Assembly: GCF_024055575.1 (NCBI RefSeq)
Contig: NZ_JAMXOE010000004.1
Coordinates: forward strand, 205,932 to 269,931
DNA length: 64,000 bases
Source of the DNA: Mucilaginibacter flavidus
GTDB lineage: Bacteria; Bacteroidota; Bacteroidia; Sphingobacteriales; Sphingobacteriaceae
Direction: 5' to 3'
The notes under the pieces are model-generated. The model was not told the DNA's origin. It ran no database searches and saw nothing but the letters and a program-made list of their open reading frames with translations. Below, piece after piece: positions 21,059 through 30,334 of the stretch. A program made the translations under genes and the position numbers. Numbering within the stretch: the first letter of the stretch is position 1; each line of letters begins with the position of its first letter.

Positions 21059-21805
21059 ATGACCGGTTTAAGAGATTATAATAAGGAATTAAAAGACACA
21101 CAAGATCATAAATATGCATATAACTTTGATTTTGATGTAATGCATCATTATATGCTTAAATCGTTTATTCCTCTTTTTAAAGAAGGGAATTTTCTTGAGT
21201 TGGGAAGTTTTAAAGGAGCTTTCACTAAAAGGTTTTTGCCTTATTTTGATGATATCACCTGCGTTGAAGCATCGGATGAGGCGGTAGCTATTGCGAAAAA
21301 TGAGTTCGGTGATAGCGTAAAGTTCGTAAACTCCTTATTTGAAGAAGCAGCATTGCCTGTAAAATATGATAACATTGTTTTGACCCATGTTTTAGAACAT
21401 ATTGATGAACCTGTACAACTACTGAAAAGGATTAATGATGAATGGTTGTCTGATACCGGCAGGTTCTTCCTGGTTTGCCCAAATGCTAATGCGCCATCAA
21501 GACAAATCGCGGTAAAAATGGGCTTAATCAGTCACAACTCAGCGGTAACGCCATCGGAGGCTGCACATGGCCACAGAATTACCTATACTTTAGATACGAT
21601 GGAACGCGATGTAAGAGCTGCCGGCTTGCAAGTAATCCACAGGTCAGGCATATTTTTTAAGGCATTGGCCAATTTTCAATGGGACAGATTATTGAATACT
21701 GACATCATCTCAAAAGAATACTTGGAGGGCTGTTATGAATTGGGGCAGTTATATCCGGACTTATGTTCGAGTATACTTTTAATATGCGAAAAAGGGGGTA
21801 AGTAA
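21059..21805 (+). CDS. Class I SAM-dependent methyltransferase
   Basis: A 248-residue protein with a Rossmann-type methyltransferase core: motif I FLELGSFKGAFTKRF near residues 45-59, an acidic second strand (ITCVEASDEAV), and DNIVLTHVLEHIDEPVQLL as motif IV. Its stop codon shares a base with the ATG of the next gene, so the two are translationally coupled. It probably methylates a sugar hydroxyl or carboxyl of the repeat unit. The target is not known. Confidence 0.82.
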   Translation: MTGLRDYNKELKDTQDHKYAYNFDFDVMHHYMLKSFIPLFKEGNFLELGSFKGAFTKRFLPYFDDITCVEASDEAVAIAKNEFGDSVKFVNSLFEEAALPVKYDNIVLTHVLEHIDEPVQLLKRINDEWLSDTGRFFLVCPNANAPSRQIAVKMGLISHNSAVTPSEAAHGHRITYTLDTMERDVRAAGLQVIHRSGIFFKALANFQWDRLLNTDIISKEYLEGCYELGQLYPDLCSSILLICEKGGK

Positions 21806-22674
21806 TGAGCGAGTCACTCCTTTCAGTGTGTTTAATTACTTATAACCACGCTAAATATATTAGAGAGGCTATCGATAGCGTCCTGTCACAAAAAGCTAAC
21901 TTTGCCTTGCAATTGGTAATTGCAGATGATTGCTCTACCGACGGAACAAGAGAACTGTTGCTTGATTATCAAAAGAGATACCCTGATTTAATTCATTTAA
22001 TTGTCCGTGAAAAGAATGTGGGTGCTGCGAAGAACTGGATAGAACTGATCTCTTACCCGCAATCAAAATATATTGCCTACCTCGAAGGAGATGATTATTG
22101 GACCGACCCGTATAAATTACAAAAACAAGTAGATTTTTTAGACGCAAACCCGGAGTATTCTATGTGCTTTCACAATGCAAAAGTGATATTTGAGGAAAAT
22201 GAATACCCGCCCGTTTATTTTAACGGCGCCGACCAGAAAGAAATACTCTATTTTGACGACCTGGCTAATCACTGGCAAATAGCCTCCGCCAGTATTGTTT
22301 ACAAAAGAAGTTTATTAGCATTGCCTGATTGGATTGAGTCTGTAAATAACGGTGACCTCGCTATGCATTTTTTGTTAATAGAAGGAGGCCCTTTTAAATA
22401 TATCGATAATGTGATGTGCGTATACAGGCGACATAACCAGGGCAAGTCGCATACCTCAAATATGTCACAATTGAATAATGTACACAACCTGTTAAAGTTA
22501 TCGAAAATAATAAATGAACATTACCAATTTAAATATCAGGTTTCTATCAACAAATTTGAAGTTCATTTGAATGGCTTGTTGAAAAAGGCGGAGATTAAAG
22601 CCAATTTTCCATTTGTTTATAAATCAAGAAATTATATTAAGGAGTTTTTATTATCCATAGGAAATAAATTATAG
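21805..22674 (+). CDS. Glycosyltransferase family 2
   Basis: A 289-residue GT-A enzyme starting in overlap with the methyltransferase stop. The N-terminus LLSVCLITYNHAKYIREAID, the nucleotide-binding ADDCSTDGT at about 40-48 and EGDDYWTDPYKL near 92-103 (the DXD-like metal site) are standard GT2 features. It should add one sugar to the lipid-linked repeat unit in the cytoplasm. Confidence 0.85.
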   Translation: MSESLLSVCLITYNHAKYIREAIDSVLSQKANFALQLVIADDCSTDGTRELLLDYQKRYPDLIHLIVREKNVGAAKNWIELISYPQSKYIAYLEGDDYWTDPYKLQKQVDFLDANPEYSMCFHNAKVIFEENEYPPVYFNGADQKEILYFDDLANHWQIASASIVYKRSLLALPDWIESVNNGDLAMHFLLIEGGPFKYIDNVMCVYRRHNQGKSHTSNMSQLNNVHNLLKLSKIINEHYQFKYQVSINKFEVHLNGLLKKAEIKANFPFVYKSRNYIKEFLLSIGNKL

Positions 22675-22764
22675 TTTACATTTAAGTTTAATGCTTTTTT
22701 TACGTTTTTTATGGGCACGCACTTGTTTAAAAGTAAATTACCTTGAGTTACATTCATATAAAAT

Positions 22765-23748
22765 ATGGCAAGCGAACTAAAGGATAAAAGCATACTATTT
22801 ATTGGCCCCCAATTTCATAATTACCAAGAACTGATAATCGATGAATTGGCAAAAATGGGCGCTGTTGTGGATTTTTATCCTGAAAGAACTTACGGCACGG
22901 CGTTTAAGCTGATTAATAATTTTTTTCCTGCACGTCTTAAACATTACCAGGCTACACATTATGAAAAGATAAATCAACAGACCAAATCGAAATCCATTGA
23001 TTACCTTTTTGTAATAAGGGGATATATGATGCCGGAGACTTTTTTAAAGGCGTTTAGAACTAATCACCCGGACGCAAAATTAATTATGTACCAATGGGAT
23101 TCTGATCGGACCAATCCTTTTTCCCATTTACTGCCGCTGTTTGACAAAGCATTTTCTTTTGATTTTGAAGATTGCAAAAACCACCCTTCAATTCAATACC
23201 TTCCCTTGTTTTATACAAACGATGTTGTTTCGGCAATTAAAAACAAAAATGAAGCCGCATACGATTTTTTTTTTATGGGTTGGTTCTTTCCGGAGAGATA
23301 TCAGTCTGTTCTTCGGTTTGTTCAATATGCTAAAGAGAATAATTACAGATTAAAGGCGTTCCTTTATATGCCTTTTACAACATATATTAAATATAAGCTA
23401 AAAAGGGAATCCCTTGATAGATCTATCGTATCGCTTAAACATATGAATAGAAAAGAATATTTGGAAAACCTGGCAAATTCAAAAGTTATGGTCGACGTTA
23501 GTAACCCAAACCAAACAGGATTAGCTATGAGGGTGATTGAATCACTGGCATCGCATACAAAGGTTTTAACAAATAATCGCAGGCTTCTTGATGATAAGAA
23601 AATATATGATCCAACAAAAATTGCTTTTTTTGATGAAAAGAACCCTATGGTTCAGGAATCTTTTTTAAATAAATATGACTTTAATGGAACTGCCATAGTG
23701 CTCCCTCTGAGCGAATGGCTGGCATTAATATTCAAAAGGGGGGAGTAA
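22765..23748 (+). CDS. CgeB/Eps11J-like predicted glycosyltransferase, copy 1
   Basis: A 327-residue soluble protein. The N-terminus KSILFIGPQFHNYQELIIDEL and the middle KLIMYQWDSDRTNPF, HLLPLFDKAFSFDFEDC and MVDVSNPNQTGLAMRVIESL resemble GT-B-like CgeB/Eps11J-type proteins of polysaccharide loci. A second copy of the same family is at 27514-28509. A 90-bp AT-rich gap precedes it, with a weak promoter-like TACCTTG at 22739-22745. Assignment as a glycosyltransferase is family-level inference. Confidence 0.6.
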   Translation: MASELKDKSILFIGPQFHNYQELIIDELAKMGAVVDFYPERTYGTAFKLINNFFPARLKHYQATHYEKINQQTKSKSIDYLFVIRGYMMPETFLKAFRTNHPDAKLIMYQWDSDRTNPFSHLLPLFDKAFSFDFEDCKNHPSIQYLPLFYTNDVVSAIKNKNEAAYDFFFMGWFFPERYQSVLRFVQYAKENNYRLKAFLYMPFTTYIKYKLKRESLDRSIVSLKHMNRKEYLENLANSKVMVDVSNPNQTGLAMRVIESLASHTKVLTNNRRLLDDKKIYDPTKIAFFDEKNPMVQESFLNKYDFNGTAIVLPLSEWLALIFKRGE

Positions 23749-24969
23749 ATGAATACTAAATGGTTAACGAATCCTTTTTTTGTATACTCTTTAAGCTTTC
23801 TATTGGTTTTTAGTATATACCAGTTGCGTTGGTCAGATAGATATCCTCCTTTATCTGCCGGGCTAATAGTGTTTTTATTTGCCACCTTCATAATTTCTTT
23901 TTTTTTGGCATTTGTCCACGAAAAGCATAAAATAAATGAATTCTCAAAAATAGAGATCAGTAAAAAACGGATAACTGTTTTGATATTGGTGTATATGGGT
24001 TTTGTATTGGAGTTTATTTATTTCGGAGGGGTGCCTATTTTAAGTGCAATTTCAAATCCGGATTTTAATTATAAAGATTTTACCGGTATACCTACTTTTC
24101 ACGTCATCCTTGGTACTTTTAGCCTTTTCTATAGCGTATACTTATTTCATCAATATATTTCTGCTGATAATGACTTTTGGGGGTTAATTTTATTTCTTAT
24201 TTCAATTTTTCCAAATATTTTAGTTGTAAACCGGGGTGCAATTATAATAATCATTTTTGCGTGTTTCGTTATTTATCTGATGAAAATTCAACGTCTACGT
24301 TTGAAAAAAATTGGATTAATTATATTTTCAATTGCAGCATTAATTTACGCTTTTGGGATAATAGGTAACCTGCGTTATTCGGCAAGTAAAGAGGATAAGG
24401 AATATATTTTACGAATAGGCGGAGCCTCTGATGAGTTTATCCAGGGCGATGTTCCGTTTGAATATTACTGGGGATACCTTTATATTGCTACGCCGATTGG
24501 GAATATGCAAAACATTATAAATAAAAAGGAGTCGCGTTTTGTTACTGGTAATGTGAGTTCATTTATAGCAGGTGAACTATTTCCTGATTTTATTTCGAAA
24601 CGCTTGGTAACAATGCTTGGAGTTGAAGACTTTAGCGACGATGCAAGTAAATATTTTGTTATTGAAGTATTAAATGCCCCAACTGTATATTACAGATCTT
24701 ATTACCTGCTGGGTTGGACAGGGGCTGTATTAATGTTTGTGTATTCGATAGCAATAATGCTTTTTTATCCCTACCTGATCCCTAGAAGCTCGAAATATTT
24801 TATAACTGGATGGGCTTGTTTGGTGTCAATAGTTTTGCTGAATATATTTAGTAATATGTGGTATGCCTCTGGAACGTTATTAATATGGCCTCTTATCGCG
24901 AATCTTTTTACAAGAATTAGAATTTATAAAAATAATAATATACGTACCGGGAATATAATTAAACTGTGA
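23749..24969 (+). CDS. Wzy-type O-antigen/exopolysaccharide polymerase
   Basis: A 406-residue integral membrane protein with about ten hydrophobic segments and a large non-membrane loop in the second half (about residues 208-305, from RYSASKEDKEYI to NAPTVYYRS). That build is typical of repeat-unit polymerases; sequence identity in this family is always low. It starts directly after the stop of the previous gene. It sits with wza, wzz and wzx of the first locus, which completes a Wzx/Wzy pathway. Confidence 0.75.
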   Translation: MNTKWLTNPFFVYSLSFLLVFSIYQLRWSDRYPPLSAGLIVFLFATFIISFFLAFVHEKHKINEFSKIEISKKRITVLILVYMGFVLEFIYFGGVPILSAISNPDFNYKDFTGIPTFHVILGTFSLFYSVYLFHQYISADNDFWGLILFLISIFPNILVVNRGAIIIIIFACFVIYLMKIQRLRLKKIGLIIFSIAALIYAFGIIGNLRYSASKEDKEYILRIGGASDEFIQGDVPFEYYWGYLYIATPIGNMQNIINKKESRFVTGNVSSFIAGELFPDFISKRLVTMLGVEDFSDDASKYFVIEVLNAPTVYYRSYYLLGWTGAVLMFVYSIAIMLFYPYLIPRSSKYFITGWACLVSIVLLNIFSNMWYASGTLLIWPLIANLFTRIRIYKNNNIRTGNIIKL

Positions 24970-24998
24970 GTACAAAAGAAATTAGAGAGTGACTTTAG

Positions 24999-25796
24999 AT
25001 GAATAAATGTATTATAAGTGTGGTTATCCCAATGTACAATGCTTCGAAGACAATTCAGCCTTGTTTAGATTCCGTTTTGAAGCAAACTTATAAAGGGAGA
25101 TTAGAAATTATCGTGGTTAACGATGGTTCGACCGACGATTCTTTAAATACGCTAACAAAGTACCAGGAAGATAATAATATAAAAAATTTAGTTATTATAG
25201 ACAAAGAAAATGGCGGAGTTTCTTCCGCCAGAAATATGGGCATGAAAGCGTCCCAAGGGGACTATATTGCTTTATTAGATGCCGATGATGAATGGTTACC
25301 GACAAAGTTAGAAAGGCAGATGGAGGTATTACTAAATAATAATGAAATAGATTTTTTAGGATGTAGCAGAAACGACGAAGTTTTAAGAATTTTATGGAAA
25401 GAAGTAAAAATCTTACATAAAGCTTCTGTAAGGGAGTTGCTTATAAAAATGTTTCCCCAAACTTCAACTGCTATTTTTAAACGTAAATTATTTGAGCAAT
25501 TTGGCGGATACAATGAAAGCCTGACACATGCTGAAGATGGAAACTTGTGGATACGTTATTGTGCGAATTCTAATTTTTATTTTTTGCCTGAATCATTAGT
25601 AATAACCGGTATGCGTAAACCAACTTTCGGACACAGCGGTCTGTCAGCCAATTTAAGGGAAATGCAAATAGGCAACGAGTTTACATTTAAAGAGGCTCAA
25701 AAAGAAGGGTTAATTAGTATGCCTTTCTTCTATTTTATATATTCTTTTGCCAGGATTAAGTACTTGAGAAGAATATTTATTACTAAAATCAGATAG
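24999..25796 (+). CDS. Glycosyltransferase family 2
   Basis: A 265-residue GT-A enzyme: IISVVIPMYNASKTIQPCLDSV at the N-terminus, IIVVNDGSTDDSL near 37-49, and LLDADDEWLPTKLERQ near 92-107 with the metal-binding Asp cluster. AEDGNLWIRY later in the chain is the usual acceptor-side motif. It lies between the polymerase and an acyltransferase gene. Confidence 0.87.
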   Translation: MNKCIISVVIPMYNASKTIQPCLDSVLKQTYKGRLEIIVVNDGSTDDSLNTLTKYQEDNNIKNLVIIDKENGGVSSARNMGMKASQGDYIALLDADDEWLPTKLERQMEVLLNNNEIDFLGCSRNDEVLRILWKEVKILHKASVRELLIKMFPQTSTAIFKRKLFEQFGGYNESLTHAEDGNLWIRYCANSNFYFLPESLVITGMRKPTFGHSGLSANLREMQIGNEFTFKEAQKEGLISMPFFYFIYSFARIKYLRRIFITKIR

Positions 25797-25797
25797 A

Positions 25798-26373
25798 ATG
25801 CTCTATAGATTATATTGGGGTTTAATTTCTGTTCTCTACGCTCCGTTTTTTAAGAAGTTTTCATTTCCTTCTTACATTGGAGTACCAATTGTTACCTCTG
25901 GTTTGAAAAGAGTAGTAATTGGCAGAAGAGTTAGAATATTGCCCGGCGTCAGAATTGAAACGCATGAAAATGGAACAATTTTGTTTGAAGAAAATATTTC
26001 TATAGGACAAAACTTTCACGTTACTTCCGCCGGAGAACTTATAATTGGCCGGGATACTACAATTTCTGGCAATGTATTTATAACAAATATTGATCACGAT
26101 TACCAGGAAATCGGAACGCATATTCTAAATCAAAAAATGATTGTTAAGGAGACGAGAATCGGAAGCAACTGTTTCATCGGGTACGGTGTTGCTATTCAAG
26201 CGGGAACAATACTGGGTAAGCAGTGTATAGTGGGGGCCAGTTCTGTAGTCAGAGGATCTTTCCCGGATTACTCGGTAATAGTTGGGATACCCGCTAAAGT
26301 AGTTAAAAGATATAATGTTAAAACAGAAGCCTGGGAAAAAACTAACCCGGATGGCTCTTTTAAAGTGAATTAA
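25798..26373 (+). CDS. Left-handed beta-helix acyltransferase (hexapeptide repeats)
   Basis: A 191-residue protein of the WcaF/NodL/maltose acetyltransferase type. Hexapeptide-like turns run from about residue 40 to 165 (for example VVIGRRVRI, IGQNFHV, IGRDTTISGNVFI, IGSNCFIGYGVAIQAGTIL). DHDYQ near residue 100 carries the expected catalytic His, and VIVGIPAKVVKRY closes the domain. It probably acetylates a sugar of the repeat unit. It begins 1 bp after the preceding glycosyltransferase gene. Confidence 0.87.
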   Translation: MLYRLYWGLISVLYAPFFKKFSFPSYIGVPIVTSGLKRVVIGRRVRILPGVRIETHENGTILFEENISIGQNFHVTSAGELIIGRDTTISGNVFITNIDHDYQEIGTHILNQKMIVKETRIGSNCFIGYGVAIQAGTILGKQCIVGASSVVRGSFPDYSVIVGIPAKVVKRYNVKTEAWEKTNPDGSFKVN

Positions 26374-26378
26374 ACAGA

Positions 26379-27512
26379 ATGAAGAATATACTAATAACAG
26401 GTGGTGCAGGATTTATCGGGAGTAATTTAAGTTTAGCCTTAATAAGAAAAGGATATTCAGTTACGGTTCTCGATAACCTCTCTTCTCAGATACACGGCGA
26501 TGATCCCGACAATTCATCTCCGCTATATCAAAGTATAAAAGGGAAGGTGAATTTTATAATCGGAACGGTTACTTCGAAAGTGGATTGGGAACAAGCCTTA
26601 CGAGGGCAGGATATTATTGTACACCTTGCAGCTGAAACCGGGACCGGCCAGTCAATGTATGAAATACAAAAATATGTTGAAGTCAACATCAATGGAACTG
26701 CAATTATGCTGGATATCCTGGCTAACCAAAAGCACCAGGTTAAAAAGATTGTTGTGGCATCATCCCGGTCAATATACGGTGAAGGGAAATACCGGTGTCC
26801 GGAATCGGGTTTCGTTTATCCAAAACATCGTGAAGCCAAAGACATGGATAAACTCGATTTTGAGGTGAAATACCCCGGTTGCGGCACTTTAATAGTTATG
26901 CCGACTGATGAAGAATCGAAAATCCATCCATCATCCGTATATGGTATTACCAAACAAAACCAGGAGCAAATGATTATGACGGTTTGCCCGACGTTAGAAA
27001 TTGCACCGGTAGCATTTCGTTACCAAAATGTATATGGTCCGGGACAATCATTGAAAAACCCGTACACAGGTATTTTATCTATCTTCTCAACCCAGATTAA
27101 AAATGGAAACGGCATTAATATATTCGAGGATGGAAAAGAAACCAGGGATTTTGTTTTTATAGATGATGTTGTTGACGCCACCATAAAAGGAATTGAAAAT
27201 AGCGATGCTGATGGTGAAGTATTTAATGTAGGCACAGGGGTGCCTACCGATGTTGTTACAGTGGCCAACCGCCTTATCCAGAATTATGGTATACAGGTAC
27301 CTTTAACTATAACCGGAAATTACAGGCTCGGTGACATCAGGCACAATTATGCGGATTTAAGCAAGATAAAAAGTAGACTGCAGTATAAACCTGAATATTT
27401 ATTTGATGATGGCATAAAGAAATTTTGCGATTGGGTTAATAGGCAAATGATAGAGCCTGATAATTACGCAAAATCTATCGAGGAAATGAGAAGCAGGGGC
27501 TTATACAGGTAG
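26379..27512 (+). CDS. Extended SDR epimerase, probable dTDP-L-rhamnose 4-epimerase
   Basis: A 377-residue NAD-dependent epimerase. GGAGFIGS at 8-15 binds NAD, VVASSRSIYGEG is at 125-136, and the catalytic pair is Y188/K192 in YGITK. The stretch YGEGKYRCPESG, an insertion ending YPGCGTL, and NPYTGILSIFSTQIKNG with DGKETRDFVFIDDV resemble the WbiB-type dTDP-L-rhamnose 4-epimerases that give 6-deoxy-L-talose. This is from memory of the family. The insertion carries two Cys (C140 and C168). rfbA and rfbD for dTDP-rhamnose are about 22 kb away. A UDP-sugar epimerase is the alternative. Confidence 0.72.
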   Translation: MKNILITGGAGFIGSNLSLALIRKGYSVTVLDNLSSQIHGDDPDNSSPLYQSIKGKVNFIIGTVTSKVDWEQALRGQDIIVHLAAETGTGQSMYEIQKYVEVNINGTAIMLDILANQKHQVKKIVVASSRSIYGEGKYRCPESGFVYPKHREAKDMDKLDFEVKYPGCGTLIVMPTDEESKIHPSSVYGITKQNQEQMIMTVCPTLEIAPVAFRYQNVYGPGQSLKNPYTGILSIFSTQIKNGNGINIFEDGKETRDFVFIDDVVDATIKGIENSDADGEVFNVGTGVPTDVVTVANRLIQNYGIQVPLTITGNYRLGDIRHNYADLSKIKSRLQYKPEYLFDDGIKKFCDWVNRQMIEPDNYAKSIEEMRSRGLYR

Positions 27513-27513
27513 T

Positions 27514-28509
27514 ATGAAGGATTTAAGCGGAAAGTCTGTTTTATTTTTTTGTCCGAAATTTTTCGGCTATGAACTCGAAATAAAAAAAGTGCTCGAAGAG
27601 TTTGGAGCAACTGTTAAATGGTATGATGATCGCCCTTCAAATAACTTCCTATCAAAGGCGCTTATACGGATCAATAAAAATTTCATCAAAAAAAAAATCT
27701 TCAATTACTATAAAGCCATTATTGAACAGATAAAAATAGATAATCTGCATTTTGACTATGTGTTTTTCTTAAACCCTGAGGCGATTTCTGTTACTAGCTT
27801 AAGACAATTAAAAATTGGGTTACCAGGCGCGAAATTTATTTTGTATATGTGGGATTCATTTAAAAACAGGAAAACCACCGCAGAATTAATGCCGTTTTTT
27901 GACAACAAATTTACATTTGATCCAAGGGACGCGCAAAATTTCGGATTAAAACTGCGACCGCTGTTTTATATTGACTTGTATTCAGCAAAAGGAAACGGGA
28001 AGTTAAAATATGATTTGCTTTTCATTGGAACGGCCCACACCGACCGGTATAAACTCCTGGACAAGATTAGAAATCAATTTTCTGACAAATTTATTATTAA
28101 AGAGTACTTTTTTCTGGGGAGTAAAATGCTTTTCTGGGCAAAAAAAATTATTGAAAAGGATTTCAGAAACGTTAGCTATGGAAATATATCATTCAGTCCC
28201 CTCACTCACAAAAACAATTCAGAATTGGTTCAACAGTCGAAAGCCGTGTTAGATATTAATCATCCAGGCCAATTAGGCTTAACAATGAGGACATTTGAGG
28301 TATTAGGTTCCGGGCGAAAACTTATCACAACAAATGCTGATGTAGTAAACTATGATTTTTACAATAAAAACAACATTTTGATCATAGACAGATTGAACCC
28401 AGTTATTGACAAACAATTTTTACTTGCCCCCTTCATGCCGGTAAGCGACAACATTTTGAAAAAGTACCACCTAAGAGGCTGGATTGCTGAACTATTTGAA
28501 ATAGTCTAA
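27514..28509 (+). CDS. CgeB/Eps11J-like predicted glycosyltransferase, copy 2
   Basis: A 331-residue paralogue of the product of 22765-23748. Matching blocks are KSVLFFCPKFFGYELEI, AKFILYMWDSFKNRKT, ELMPFFDNKFTFDPRDA, LRPLFYIDLYS and LDINHPGQLGLTMRTFEVL. It starts 1 bp after the epimerase stop and is the last gene of the first + strand locus. The next 844 bp hold no supported gene. Confidence 0.6.
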   Translation: MKDLSGKSVLFFCPKFFGYELEIKKVLEEFGATVKWYDDRPSNNFLSKALIRINKNFIKKKIFNYYKAIIEQIKIDNLHFDYVFFLNPEAISVTSLRQLKIGLPGAKFILYMWDSFKNRKTTAELMPFFDNKFTFDPRDAQNFGLKLRPLFYIDLYSAKGNGKLKYDLLFIGTAHTDRYKLLDKIRNQFSDKFIIKEYFFLGSKMLFWAKKIIEKDFRNVSYGNISFSPLTHKNNSELVQQSKAVLDINHPGQLGLTMRTFEVLGSGRKLITTNADVVNYDFYNKNNILIIDRLNPVIDKQFLLAPFMPVSDNILKKYHLRGWIAELFEIV

Positions 28510-29353
28510 GAAGGTATTTAGCCGCTATAACAAAACCTTAATCCCCCCTTAATTAAATTATTGTTAATATTTTTTCATAATTGTCATTGTTAGTTTCAAT
28601 GCCTATTCAAGGAAATATTGCGAAGACTAGAAATTCATGATGTTTTAGGTATAGCGCCAGCTCGCAAGTCCGGTGATGCTGTAATTTTCGCCGGTAATGC
28701 AACTATATAACAATATCGTTAGATAACTAAAATTGTCATGCTAGGATAACTACAAGCTATTTTTGCGCCGTACCTTTCGAAATCATATTATGATAGATAT
28801 TTTCAATTCAATAAATTAATTAGATTATTTGTTTTATCCCTTCGAGTAGCCCGCATACAGTATGATAAGTAAACTTTTTCTGATTGAAAATTTTTCGCAT
28901 GTACATGTAGCGAAAATCGGAAACCCCGCGTATAGGAGAAGGATTGTGTTTATGTTCGGCAAGAGAGCAGAAAATCATAGATATATGTTAGTAATTGATC
29001 AGGAAAAGTAGGTTGGAACATGTTTTACACATGTCATAAAAAAGAAACGTCGACTGGCGTTAATTTCTCGGTGTCAACGATATAGAAACACAATTTGAGA
29101 ACAATGATTTGATATGATGACTCCGAAATGTTAAACGACGAACATTTTAATTTAACAAAATAGTCTTTAATTAAATCTTTAGTTATTAACTTTGCCGAAT
29201 CTAGATCTATTGCAATAGGACATAAAAAGTTGTCTTTTCAGCAGAAAATAAGGATTTATAGTTTTTTAATTAGAATAAATAAAACCTTTTTTAACAATAG
29301 GTATTTATACTAGATAAGAAGAACACACCTATAGAAAAATTTATATTTTAAAC
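28510..29353. other. 844-bp gap without a supported gene
   Basis: AT-rich sequence. The longest open stretch I noticed is 49 codons (28862-29011, +). Its product is basic, and I recognise no family; the frame reads on past the TAG for about 28 more codons, so it could be a decayed gene or chance. No hairpin terminator is obvious after 28509. A promoter-like box lies at 29187-29194. Confidence 0.5.
29187..29194 (+). promoter_or_regulatory. Predicted -7 box before the phosphoglycosyltransferase gene
   Basis: TAACTTTG matches the Bacteroidota -7 consensus TAnnTTTG exactly. The -33 region only has a poor TTTAA. If used, the mRNA leader would be about 150 nt, long enough to hold regulatory structure. 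Confidence 0.4.
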
Positions 29354-30334
29354 ATGGAATTGGTTGAAGCAAGGATTACGCAATTATACAGCAGAAATTT
29401 AACTAATGATAAGACTTCATTTTTCGAGATTGAAATGGAGTTTAATAAAATAGAAGTATTTTGTCCCGAAAGCCAGCACTTCAAGGTGCGCAAAATGTTG
29501 TTGGAACTAATTAAGAACAAGCCGGTTAAGCTTCGGAAAATGTTTTCTTTTAATAAGAAAATAATTTTATACTATCAAAGTCATTTAATTAATCATTTAG
29601 ATAAACTTCACTTAATAAATTACATCGAGAACGGGTTTAGAGCCTATTCGCTGATTGATTTTCTGGAGGAAATAAATGGCTATACTGAAGTTGATTTATT
29701 AGACTGGGATTATTTTATAGGTAAGGATGATTTTTCGGTGCTTAGAAACACCCGGAAGGTAGCCTTAAAAAGAATCGCCGACTATTTTCATGCAATTGTG
29801 TTAATTATTCTGACGTTGCCTATATCTATACTTGCAGCTATTTGCATAAAGCTTGAATCTCCGGGTCCGATTTTTTACATACAAACCAGGGTTGGGCAAT
29901 TTAATGAAGAGTTTAAAGTTATAAAGTTCCGGTCGATGAGGGTCAATGCTGAAAGCAAAGGTGCTCAATGGGCTCAAAAGATAGATCCCCGTGTCACCAG
30001 GGTAGGTAGTTTTTTGAGAAAAACACGTATCGATGAGATTCCTCAATTAATCAATGTTCTAAGAGGCGAAATGTCACTGATCGGGCCGCGCCCCGAAAGA
30101 AGCGTATTTATTAAGATGCTGACTAATGAAATTCCGTTCTATGAATTCAGGCACAGCATATTACCTGGTATAACTGGTCTGGCGCAGGTGAAGTACCCGT
30201 ATGGAGCATCCATCGAAGATGGAGTTTGGAAACATAAATACGATCTATATTATATCAGAAATCAAAACTTTTTCCTCGATGTTAAGATAATATTCCTGAC
30301 GATAAAAACTGTTCTAAGTGGAATAGGGATATAA
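29354..30334 (+). CDS. Polyprenyl-phosphate sugar-1-phosphate transferase (initiating enzyme)
   Basis: A 326-residue protein. The C-terminal bacterial sugar transferase domain has one hydrophobic segment (about 146-166), KFRSM at 191-195, the catalytic Asp-Glu pair D217/E218 in RIDEIPQL, GPRPER at 244-249 and PGITG at 271-275. It should load the first sugar phosphate onto undecaprenyl phosphate. The N-terminal 140 residues are soluble-looking and lack the four membrane helices of WbaP/WcaJ-type enzymes (compare 57506-58909). The gene stands alone between two gaps of about 840 bp. Confidence 0.87.
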   Translation: MELVEARITQLYSRNLTNDKTSFFEIEMEFNKIEVFCPESQHFKVRKMLLELIKNKPVKLRKMFSFNKKIILYYQSHLINHLDKLHLINYIENGFRAYSLIDFLEEINGYTEVDLLDWDYFIGKDDFSVLRNTRKVALKRIADYFHAIVLIILTLPISILAAICIKLESPGPIFYIQTRVGQFNEEFKVIKFRSMRVNAESKGAQWAQKIDPRVTRVGSFLRKTRIDEIPQLINVLRGEMSLIGPRPERSVFIKMLTNEIPFYEFRHSILPGITGLAQVKYPYGASIEDGVWKHKYDLYYIRNQNFFLDVKIIFLTIKTVLSGIGI

